Source: Hydrangea macrophylla | Taxonomy: Eukaryota > Streptophyta > Magnoliopsida > Cornales > Hydrangeaceae | NCBI GenBank assembly: GCA_033977485.1 | Contig: CM066989.1 | Coordinates: 99,281,887-99,345,886, forward strand | Length of the DNA: 64,000 nt | Direction of reading: 5' to 3' | Shown here: positions 43,200 to 53,296 of the stretch, in pieces | Numbering within the stretch: the stretch's first letter is position 1 | How the letters are laid out: each line of letters opens with the position of its first letter | The notes under the pieces: model-generated | Told to the model about the DNA's origin: nothing | Seen by the model: only the letters and a program-made list of their open reading frames with translations | Database searches by the model: none | Translations under genes and position numbers: made by a program

Positions 43200-43852
43200 T
43201 TCTCACTTGCGCAATAGGTTGTCATCTTAACATTTCACACTTGCGAAAATTTGGTTGTGCAGTACATGTTCTTATACCACCCCCAAAGTGTACTAAGATG
43301 GTCCCCCAAAGGCGTTTGGGAATTGATGTTGGTTTTGACTCACCTTCTATTATCTCTAGAATCATTAACATGTGATGTATTTATTGCCAGGTTTGTAGAT
43401 TGTCAATTTGATAAGACAGTCTTTCCGGCGTTTGGGGTAGGAAAAGACAGTTAATAGTGAATGACTTATTCCTGAAGAACGACTTCAATTGTCGTGCCAC
43501 TTTGTCTTATCTAGATCTAAGAACTCATCAATGTGATTAAGAGAACAGAATAATATTGCATTTATAGGAAATTGCAAACCAATTACCTGACTCATTTAAT
43601 GATGCAGCTAAGGTGACAAAGATACATGTGGCAGCTATGAATGCACCCGCTCGAATTAGTGTCCCTATAGAACGAACTTTGAATATAGCAACGAATGAGT
43701 TTGTTGCACACCAGAAGCGTGGAAGACCTATAGGCTCCAAAGATTCAGCTCCCCAGAAGCGGAGAGTGAATAATGAATCATGCCCTAATATAGCTCCAGA
43801 AGAAGATATTCATAGTGCTTTAGAAGAGGTTATGTATAAAAGCCCACTGTAG
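43200..43852 (+). pseudogene. Copia integrase C-terminus and linker
   Basis: Includes a frame at 43251-43454 and one at 43613-43852 (VPIERTLNIATNEFVAHQKR, then GRPIGSKDSAPQKRR), the basic linker between integrase and RT in plant copia pol. Sequence identity to copia stops at 43850. Confidence 0.7.
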
Positions 43853-44928
43853 ACACCCCATTTTGTCGGCTATCAGATTTAGGAGACCTATAGCTTGGTG
43901 GTTCACAATGATCGAAAAAGACTCAAAAAGGACTCATGGAAGTTAATTCTATCTCTCAAAATACTCAGAAAGTGGTACAAATGACCAAAATGCCCCTGAA
44001 AGCCCGAACACTCCCAGATTTGGACCGAAAGTTATGAAAACATGCTATGTCATAAAAAACTACTAAAAATGAGTTTTGAAGCAAAATTAGAAGAAATCGT
44101 CGGCTCCTAGAGACCCCCAGAATTCCAGGAAGTTTCCAGAAAGTCTACGTTGACCTGTTTGACCAAGGTTTGACCAAGTTTGACCAAGGTTTGACCAAAA
44201 TCATCCAAATTCACCTAAAAGTTTCAGGATCATTCTAGATCATGAGAAAAGTATTAAAATGAGTTTAAAAAGAAAATCGGATGAAGACGTCAGCTCCTGG
44301 GAGCTCCTAGTGGTTCCCAGAACTTCCTAGAGGTCCTTGGTTTGACCAGTTTGACCAAAAGTCGACTTTAAAACTGGAGCACCGTATCATTTTTCAAATA
44401 TTTTTCATGGATACTAGAGGTCAATAGCTTTCCAACGGTATATTGCACATAATTCCTGGATTTAAAATGAATTTATTATGAATTTCCGAAGGTGAAAAAG
44501 GCAATCAAATCGGCTTTTATCGCGAATATTGCAAAAATTTTTAAAGTGACCTATCTCTAAACTTTTTTTAATGTAAAGTAGACTCCATTACCTTTCCAAC
44601 GGTGTATCACAACCTCAATTTGGAGTTCATATGCATTTTCTATGAATTTCGGACGAAATAGGGCCTTTTCGCAAATACCGGGACCTCTGGTGGCCTAAAT
44701 GGAATTATCTGGACGAATGAGGAGCAGTACCGCCGTGGCACTGGCCCACTTCCACCGTGGCATAGGCCTAGAGCCTCCGAATCACTCTCCTCCAGAACAG
44801 TCCATTTTTGCAATTTTTTTGGGAGTCCATTTTGATTAATTAGAAACCAAAACTACGTAGCTCTATCTTTTCAGTTGTTTGGAACCAATGGGAGTACTTA
44901 TAAAACCCCAAAACCACCCCAAATTGGC

Positions 44929-44940
44929 CTATATAAACCC
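44929..44940 (+). promoter_or_regulatory. TATA box candidate of Tat-type LTR copy 2
   Basis: CCTATATAAACC, preceded by CCAAATTGG as in copy 1. Confidence 0.55.
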
Positions 44941-45585
44941 CCCTTAACTTTTCATTTTGGGGGTGTCAAATGCAAGCTTTGAAAAGTTTTAGAGAGAAAG
45001 TTGTAGAGATAAGGTTAGAGTAGAGAAAAAAGAAGCTTCCTTCTTTGATTTTCAAACAAGAGAGTGAGTTCTAAACTTTTTTTTTTTACTTCATTACTTC
45101 TATTTACTTCGCTTTCAATACACCCAACTACCATTTTAGTGAGCATTTAAGAGAGAGGAAGCTGCGTCCGTGTCCAAAGTCACCATATATGAGTGAAACA
45201 CCAAGCTACAAGTCCAAAATCATCATGAATATCATCTATTGATTGCTATATATTTGTTTGTTTACTTTGATGTTCATCTCCTCTTATCTCATTTCTTTTT
45301 CTTTTTTCTTGTTTACTTACTAGTTCATCATCATATAGATGAGGACATGAAGTTTGAGGTGAGTGAATCCTTATGGATAGTAGCTCTTGACCTCAAAAAC
45401 ATGTTTAATAGATGATGATTACAACCTCAATGCATCCCCGTGTATTCTTGAGGTTATTTCCAAAATAAAACAATGTTTCCAACAATCTTGGAGGTTCTTG
45501 ATATCAGTTCAAATGTTGATATTTCAAGTGGTCATAATCTCCATTTAAGTGCTGAAAATATACTCTTAAAATCTCTATTTCAACA

Positions 45586-45601
45586 CCCCCCCCCCCCCCC
45601 C
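45586..45601. repeat. Poly-C run of 16
   Basis: An uninterrupted run of C in copy 2; copy 1 has no such run. Possibly a sequencing-difficult site. Confidence 0.95.
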
Positions 45602-46758
45602 TTTAACCCCTCATTTTGATTTCAAAGAATAAAACCACAGTTCTTCCCGAAACCTTCAAAACAGTGAACAATCTGAGTTCAAATATTTCTCTAGGACTCA
45701 ATACTCAAACTTGGAAAGTCTTCTTAACTCATTATAGAACACCCATGATTTTTGGCTTAACTTGAAAGCACTTGAATGGGGTCTATTTTTGTCCGAACAT
45801 TCCTCCAAACATTCTATTTTTACTGTCACAACAGCTTGGTTGAATTTCAACTTGTTTTTTAGAAAACTTTTCCAAAAAGTGTGGTCCCAACTTAATTTTT
45901 CCTTGAACTTCAGTGTCTTAGGAAACTTTCTGTATAATATGGGCCTCTAGATCTTTTGTTTTCATGTTCTAAGATTTTTTAACATTTCAGTCGACAATAA
46001 AAACTCTGTTTCTGAGTAACCTCTATTGTTTATATGATTTCTATCAATCTATAATAGTTATTGAGGATTGGCTTTTTGATAAGTGTTCTAGACACAATAA
46101 GGATGATCTCCATAAAAAACCATGCATTGAAAACATTCCTAACCCTACTTTTCATTTTCCACAAAATCAAGTCACTTTTCTGTCCACTATTCACAGCAAG
46201 CACTCTTTTACTTTCATTCTTTGATTTGATGCTTACATGCACTCCAAATTTGTTCATGTCTTAGGAAGTGGTCCATACCATATTTGTACATATTCTATGA
46301 TGATTTTCTTCAAGCATTCATGCATATTTTAGACTTCTAAGTCACTTTAGAAAGTCCATGTACACAAACTTTGCACATTCTAGGATCATACATTGCATCC
46401 ATGCAAGATTTGGGGCTTTTGTGACTCCTAATCTAAGAAGATTATAAGGAATGAGTTGGATCATACGTCCATGCTTCCCCTTTTGAACTAATCATCCTTT
46501 CTCATCCGTCCCGGGGATTGAGAGATCTTCTTTTCTTAAAGATTAACATGCATCATTCTAGCTTGCTAAGCATCTTTATTTTCTTTGATTTATTTGTTTC
46601 AAGAACAATTCATGTCTCCCTTCTAGACTAGGAAAACTTGATTACTTGATATGTGATTAGACGATTTTTCCTAGGTTTGTTTGTGTGATCTTTCACTTTT
46701 GCATTGTGTGATATTTGGTTTAGATCTTATGAATGATATCTTATCTTTTGATCTTCCA

Positions 46759-47170
46759 TGCCCGGCCAAAAATATCTATATATCTATCATTTATGACCAT
46801 TTAACATGTTTATAGACTATGGTTATATTGGACATCAAAAGATTACATAGTTGAAATAAGAATATAACTATGTGGATAGTCAAACTATGCCTTTTGTTAT
46901 AAAAAGAACCTAGCATACTCAAATAATTCATATGACAAAGTTTATGTTTCAAATATGTGTGTGTATATATATATATATATATATTTCTACCCATTAATGG
47001 ACACACAATTATGTAGTGGCAGAGTGGTGGGGATTGGGTGCCGAATAACCCACGTCTGCGGCGCGTCACGGTTCGAACCTGGCTACTGCCCAATTGCCTC
47101 TTTATGTTTCTTTAAACCAAATGACGTCATTTCATATCAAACTTGACACACTTGATATGACCTCAACTAG
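46759..47170. repeat. Partial copy of the palindrome element with tRNA-like core
   Basis: CGGCCAAAAATATCTATA and TTTATAGACTATGGTTATATT match the left arm of the inverted repeat at 49486-49700, and the following tRNA-like block matches 49710-49790. It has one arm only. Insertion of this copy may have cut the Tat LTR. Confidence 0.75.
47011..47090 (+). ncRNA. tRNA-like SINE head with box A and box B
   Basis: TGGCAGAGTGGTGGG at 47017-47031 fits RNA polymerase III box A and GGTTCGAACCT at 47070-47080 fits box B, about 50 bases apart as in tRNA genes. The ends cannot form a proper acceptor stem, so it is a tRNA-derived repeat rather than a tRNA. Confidence 0.55.
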
Positions 47171-47589
47171 TGCAAGTTTATTTTCAAATAAAGATTCACT
47201 CTATTTAGAAATGCCAAATCATTTACAAATGCACAAAAGTTGTGTGATCTAGTGTTGGTTTGCATATTCCCAATTCCTTTAAATCATTTCTTCATAGTTA
47301 ATTAATATTTCCTATTTTAATAACTTTGCTTAAATATTTTTATTATTTCCATCTTTCGCTATAATAATATCCAAAAAGTCATTTGATGTAATCTAGGTTT
47401 TATTTATTTTTCTTCCGTTTCTTACTAGTATCTTAGTTAGTTTATTTTGCACTGTTAAAATCTTTACCATAAACTGTTACAAAAAATAGATTTTAATTAG
47501 TTTTATTGCAAAAAACATAAATACTAGTACTTTAGTAAAAGCCCTAAAAATCCATCATCTTTTATTTTCTTTTTTTAGGGAAAAAATAG

Positions 47590-47704
47590 TTACTGCCTAT
47601 CTTTATAAAATTATTTATCATTCCCTGTGGGTTCGACCTGGTCTTCCAGAACTGTAGTACTTGTACGATCACCTACACTTGGGTGTTGATAAGAAAACGT
47701 GTCA
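47590..47704 (+). repeat. Athila-like LTR inner end, relic
   Basis: TCCCTGTGGGTTCGACCTGG, ACCTACACTTGGGTGTTG and the end CGTGTCA match the minus strand of 8410-8510. The expected primer-binding site does not follow, so the internal region is gone. The outer boundary cannot be placed; the sequence back to about 47170 may belong to it. Confidence 0.65.
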
Positions 47705-48215
47705 ATAGGATGTCGTCACTAAGATCTCTACGGCTCTTGGCCGAATCCCGGACCGTTTGCCCTTGCCCCTCTCCTCTAGCAGCGCGACTGCTGTTGATGA
47801 TTTCTCTAGCGTCCCCAGCCCGGCATGGGTTGGCCCGGGGACGTTGCCGGGTCTGCTCGGGAGCCTAGCTACACTCATCGTTCCTGAACTAACTCAAAGT
47901 AGGTGGGGATACAAGCTCAGTGTAGGCACACCTTCGGACCCGTACAGGCACTTCTGATCGCGCTCGCCCTTCCCGGGCTGATCTTTAATTTGAGGGAGCT
48001 TTTCCTGACGGACCAATAGTGCTTCGATCTGCTACTGAATTTGCCGCTGGCCCTCCAGCAGTTGAGCAAGAGCTGCGGTAATCTGCTCGTAGGTCATGGA
48101 AGCAGCCGGTTGCCCGGCCTGTGAATCTGTCTGACCTGCTAAGCAGCAGTCTTCTTACCCTTCTTCGGTGGCATGTTGATCAGTCAAAGATTTGTTTTCT
48201 GAGAGAGTTTGTCAT
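47705..48215 (-). pseudogene. Ty3/gypsy gag N-terminus, truncated
   Basis: Minus-strand ATG at about 48176 opens MPPKKGKKTAA and then a stop; another frame continues QTDSQAGQPAASMTYEQITA, LAQLLEGQRQI and IEALLVRQEKLPQIKDQ, a Gln-rich gag N-terminus. It lies just after a primer-binding site. The left part was lost at the junction with the Athila-like LTR end. Confidence 0.55.
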
Positions 48216-48235
48216 TTCCCACAGACAGCACCAAA
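48216..48235 (-). other. Primer-binding-site region of the gypsy relic
   Basis: The minus strand reads TTTGGTGCTGTCTGTGGGAA, the plant gypsy type of post-LTR sequence (compare TGGCGCCGTCTGTGGGAA, which I recall from such elements). The tRNA is not assigned. Confidence 0.5.
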
Positions 48236-48236
48236 C

Positions 48237-48862
48237 TGATGATGCCAAAATTTGGGCAAGAATTAGAAGAATAATTTAAAGAGAGGGAGACAAAAAATTT
48301 GTATGTGGTTTGGCCCGTTAACTAGTCGGCCTACGTCCATGGGTGCGTCGAAGCACGTTCACTAACAGATCACCGGCGGCCTTTGGTGAACCAAAAAAGA
48401 GGATGGCACTACCATAGAACTGACCGGGTATATGCATATGAGTGATTTGTGCTATTCTAGTAAGATCGGAATGCCCTGCCCTTAATGGGGCTGAGTGACC
48501 TCTTTTATAGATCCAAGAGGCCACTTGTACACGGTAACTCAAGGATAAGGAAACCTAATCTGATCACAAGTAATCGGCATAACTCATGGGAGTTCCTAAA
48601 TGGTTTAGGAAATTGCTTGCATTAGTCTTCTGACTGGATTAGGGAACTGCCAACAACCTTGTAGAGCAAATCATGGGGCAGGCCCGGGCCACACCCACTG
48701 GGGGACGAGTCTGCCTCGTGACCTCGAGCTATGGGCCCAGATCGGGCGATTTTTGATCGATCAGTCCAGGATAGCTAAATTGCAGGCACCTTTTCCAGAT
48801 GACTCGGTGTCTCCGTGTTGACGTGGCGTTTTGACTTTGACCAGATATTTTTTGACCTATCA
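48237..48862 (-). repeat. 5' LTR of the gypsy gag relic
   Basis: The minus strand starts TGATAGGTCAAAAAATATC at 48862 and ends GGCATCATCA at 48237, one base before the primer-binding site. 626 bp. No partner LTR in the window. Confidence 0.6.
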
Positions 48863-50654
48863 GTTGGTAGTTGTAGATCTTCTCTAAAATAGTTTGAAAC
48901 CCAAAATTTTTAGTTTTTGTAACAAAAATTCCATTCACTGTACAACACAATTTCCAATTAAATTATGGACTTGTTTGGTACGTAGTTGTTATAATCACCT
49001 ATTAGAGTCCCAAGCATACCATATCCATATCCTACTCCCAAATTAGATTAGGATTTGGTTGGACCTTGTTTGTGTTCTTAGAGTTCAGTCACTGTGACCC
49101 AGCAAGAAATCAAGATTAAATGTTTAATATTTTATTTTGACGTAGTATTTCAATTTATTTATGTTTTACTAGCTTAGTTGTACTAAACTTTGTTATTTTG
49201 CAGATTTCACGAATGCAATCCCAACTCATGCTAAGTGAAAAAAAAAAGTATATTAATATTAGTTTTCACTTTTACCTTGGTGTTATGACCTTAATCTTAA
49301 TTAGATGGTGATTGTGTACATCTATTTAATCTTTCTTTAAAATTTATTTGGAAGACAGTTTCAATTCCAAAAATGGTAGGCTAAAACTTTAATTGAGAAT
49401 ATGTAATAAAAACTTAGAAATCACAACTTCTGTGCACTAATCTTAAATGGGCAAATTTATCTAGATGGGTTGTGTTTTTATTTCTGGCCAAAAATATCTA
49501 TAGTTTATGACTATTTAACATATTTATAGACTATGGCTATATTAGACTTTAAAAAGATTACATATTTGAAATAAGAATTTAATTATGTCAAATTATGCCT
49601 TTTGTCATAAAAAAACAACTAGCATACAAAATAATTTATTTAACAAAATTTTTATTTCAAGTATGTGTATATATATATATATATTTCTATCCATTAATGG
49701 ACAGACAATCATGTAGTGGCAGAGTGGTGGGGACTGAGTTCCGAATAACCTATGTCCTTGGGCTTGAGTTCGAATCTGGCTACTGCCTGATTGCCTCTTT
49801 ACGTAATTGCCTGTCCATTAATGGATAGAAATATATATATATATATACACATAATTGAAATAAAAATTTTGTTAAATAAATTATTTTGTATGCTAGTTGT
49901 TTTTTTTTTATGACAAAAGGCATAATTTGACATAATTAAATTTTTATTTCAAATATGTAATCTTTTTAAAGTCCAATATAGCCATAGTCTATAAATATGT
50001 TAAGTAGTCATAAACTATAGATATTTTTGGCCAGAAATGGAAAAACAACCCATCTAGATAAATCTTCCCATTTAAGATTAGTGCACAGAAGTTGTGATTT
50101 CTAAGTTTTTATTATATATTCTCAGTTAAAGTTTTAGCCTACCATTTTTGGAATTGAAACTGTCTTTAAATAAATTTTAAAGAAAGATTAAATAGATATA
50201 TGCAATCACCGTCTAATTAAGATTAAGGTCATAACACCAAGGTAAAAGTGAAACTAATATTAAATACTTTTTTTTTTCACTTAACATGAGTTGGGATTGA
50301 ATTTGTGAAATCTACAAAATAACAAAGTTTAGTACAACTAAGCTAATAAAACATAAATAAATTGAAATACTACGTCAAAATAAAATATTAAACCTTTAGC
50401 CTGATTTCTTGCTGGGTCACAGTGGCTGAACTCTAAAAACACAAACAAAGTCAAACCAAATCCTAATATAATTTGGGAGTGGGATATGGATATGGTATTC
50501 TTGGGACTTTAATAGGTGATTATAACAACTACGTAGCAACCAAGTCCAAAATTTAATTGGAAAAATTGTGTTGTATAGTGAATGGAATTTTTGTTACAAA
50601 AACTGAAAATTTGAGATTTCAAACTACTTTAGACAAGATCTACAACTACCAACT
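48863..50654. mobile_element. 1.8-kb inverted-repeat (fold-back) element
   Basis: The left arm 48863-49709 and right arm 49806-50654 are reverse complements over about 850 bp. Matching words read outward from the centre include CCATTAATGGACAG, TAGACTATGGCTATATT, CACTGTGACCCAGCAAGAAA, GACGTAGTATTTCAATTTATTTATG and GTTGGTAGTTGTAGATCTT. Arms differ by scattered changes. A loop of about 96 bases holds the tRNA-like block. No coding frame is recognised in either arm. Confidence 0.85.
49711..49790 (+). ncRNA. tRNA-like block in the loop of the inverted repeat
   Basis: Box A-like TGGCAGAGTGGTGGG at 49717-49731 and box B-like GAGTTCGAATC at 49766-49776, about 50 bases apart. Same block as at 47011-47090 with several changes. 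It makes up almost the whole loop, so a Pol III transcript would run into the right arm. Confidence 0.5.
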
Positions 50655-51093
50655 ATACTAAAACATTGATAAAACTATAATATAAAAACTAGTTTTGTTT
50701 ACAGTAGATGAAAATAACTACAAAAATTTTTGAACATGAAATCATCAATTACAAAAAAAAAAAAAATCCTTACGACTTTTAGAACTAGAAAAAGCAAAGA
50801 AAAGCTTAAATTTCTACATGGTAACTTTGGCTATGGAATTCCTCTTATGGTTTTCTTTCTGGCTGTGTGGTTGTGTTTGTTGTGTGTCTTGTGTCTTGTG
50901 TGAGTCCCCCCTCCCCTTCCTCTCCTTTGGATGTCTATTTATAGATGAAAATCATCTGCTTTGCTGAGAAGATTCGTCATCCAGTTCGTCATAGAATATG
51001 GATGAAAGTGAGAGTTTGCTATTTTTTTTTTCAATCCTCTCTCATTTTTCTTCTGACACCATTTGAATTAATCTGCAGAGAGAGACAGCGAGA

Positions 51094-51148
<55 letters not shown>

Positions 51149-53296
51149 GAAAGATTTCCAAATTGTTACATATATGTAGAGATGTAACTGCCAAGGTATT
51201 CAATGCCTTGTTTCATTTTTTCTTTATGGTTTGATTTTTTTGTTTGCTCTGTCTTGTTTTTTTCTTCTTTTTTTTTTGTTGACCATTAGTTGGGAGTTGT
51301 AATAAGCGTGGACATGGGAGATAATCCCATGTGTTTGCTGCTTCTTTTCTTCCTTTTACTGCATTATTTCAACTCCATTTTTACCTAAGCATATAAAATA
51401 TGTAAAAGCACATAATTACACACATTTGAGTGACATCATCATTAAATCATATTAATTCCAAAATGCATGTAATACTAGGGATTTGGAGATTAAATGAGCA
51501 CTATATCTATTATATTGGCACATTAATATGCAATATTCATTGTTTGTCACACCCGTCAACTAGCTTATTGCTTGTCCCTAGCAATGAAGTGAAAGAAATT
51601 GTTCTAAAAGTTTTTAAAAGTAGGAGTAGACTAAGGAAAATAAAACCTAACTCATTTTCGCAGGAATCGCGATTGCTTTTAGCATATGCAACAAGCCGTT
51701 AAACCCCTAGGTTGCCCTTAGTGGACAAGTGTTGTCTCGTGAAGGTTTATAGTGAATATACCCACAAAATTCAATTTTAAATTTCAAAATGTAAAAATAA
51801 AGGTAGGTTTTTTCCTATTACAACAGATAGGATTAAATTTGGCAATAAAATGAAATTTTCAAGTATGTAATAGTAATGCAACACACACACTCACAGTTTG
51901 TCAATGGCAGTAATTTTTTATACACTTTAAACTTACAGTGTGTGCTTGAAAAGTCAAGCAGCTGATCTTAACTTCAAAGTTTACATAACTAACAACAATC
52001 ATAAAACTTGTAGTTTTAACTCAAATCTCATTGGAATTTCACTCTTTTAATGAGAAACTCTCAGAAACCAGTGTAGAGAACATCTCACATGGTAGGAAAG
52101 CAAAGACAGGGAAGTTGCTTCCATTTTGATGACTCAATATATAGGAATGTAGGGTACAGTAAGTATCATGAAAGGATACTTAGCACTAAAAGAGCGATCT
52201 ACCATAGAGAATAGGAGATTTGAGGTGTATTAATTATAGGCATGTGATTGGAGTGTTTGCGCAATTGATTCCAATCTCTTCTTTTTCTTCTCTCTTTTTA
52301 TCATTTGTATCGTCTCTTTTATTTTTTTTTCCCTAAAAACTACTCCTTTCTTTCTTTACCATTTTTTTTTTCTTGTAATATCATTACAATCCAATCACAT
52401 ACATGGATATAGAAGTAAGGTTTGTACTCCCAGGTGGAATAAGACATTATTTGGAGAGAACTGAAAATAAGGCAATATTAGGTGAAGGGAGGTGCGTTTG
52501 AAAGAAAAGATGGCCTAAATCATTTTCAAAATAGATTAACTTTGTTCATTCAAGCAATTTAGAAGTTCAAAATTTCATAAATCTGAAACATTCTCTTCTA
52601 ATGAGAAGTAAAAAATAATAATGATACTTTCAACGAGTGATATAACAAAAAGAATGAGACTAAAAGGAATAGTATCCCTCAGAAAGAAAGATTGTCACAA
52701 AAACTCACATGGGTTAAATAGTTTCCACTACTTGTCTTTAAGCTGCATAGTTTATGTTTACTCATCCATTTAGATTCAGTAAATATTTTCACACTGTCAA
52801 AATTTTTAAAGTTAAAAATTTTCTAGCATTTGAAAGTAGTTAAATATGTGACAATGTGTTTTATGCTATTAACATACCCAAAATAACATTAATGTGTCAA
52901 ATTTATCCTATATAGATGTAAAAGGAAAGCTTCTGAAAAAATCTAAGCGCATCCACTAGGTTGGATACATAAATGGTGCGACTAGTATCCTCTGCACCTA
53001 TACAAAAGAGGCTACACAATCCGGAATGTCCAAGTTGTCACGATCGCCCGTCCACATCTAGTAAAAGAGATGGGTTTAGAACCACTAGCAAGCTAAAACA
53101 GCAGTAAGAGGCTAGGAGATAACTCTGGCATTACCTAGTTTTTTGCTTCGTCTAGGGTCAATCACTGCACTAGACATATCTGGTGACATTGGGATCATGA
53201 AAATTACTCCTATCGAATTAACTAATGAAAACCGAATGTACACGTAGGATCATTTTAAAGTCTAACCTGACTGAAAATTATTGAATGTGCTGAAAA
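50655..53296. other. Unassigned non-coding DNA
   Basis: A TATA-like TCTATAAATAGAC (minus strand, about 50944-50932) next to a GA tract recalls an LTR promoter, but no boundaries or coding sequence were found. The 90-codon frame at 51430-51702 matches no family. The last 16 bases before 53297 flank the chromovirus; the 5 bases GAAAA would be its target duplication, but the other flank is outside the window. Confidence 0.5.
51079..51150. repeat. (GA)n microsatellite
   Basis: About 35 GA units with a few CA interruptions. Confidence 0.95.

Larger units (their letters stand above)
40890..43852 (+). mobile_element. Ty1/copia retrotransposon relic
   Basis: Starts near ACAACACGTTATCATCACGA (40891-40910), a block often seen at the 5' end of the internal region of plant copia elements. 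Then come gag, protease, integrase and the linker before RT, all on the plus strand and broken. RT and RNase H are missing because Tat-type LTR sequence begins at 43851. Tandem words such as GARGTTCTATATRAAATAAA fill the leader (41150-41530). Confidence 0.75.
43851..46758 (+). repeat. Tat-type LTR (copy 2), truncated on the right
   Basis: Starts TGTAGACACCCCATTTTGTC, the same TGTAGACACC start as the minus-strand Tat LTR at 24371. It is collinear with copy 1 from about 44500. Compared with copy 1 it lacks the right part (after CTTCCAT at 46758). It has no internal region, so it is a solo or broken LTR placed in the copia relic. The ORFs inside (45762, 46061) are shared with copy 1 and are not genes. 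Confidence 0.75.

Noticed and set aside
47011..47090. Functional tRNA gene
   Set aside because: Box A and B are present, but the ends do not pair as an acceptor stem and no clear anticodon arm forms.
47683..47957. Two overlapping Arg/Ser/Pro-rich ORFs
   Set aside because: They lie antisense to a gypsy gag N-terminus and reflect its GC-rich codons.
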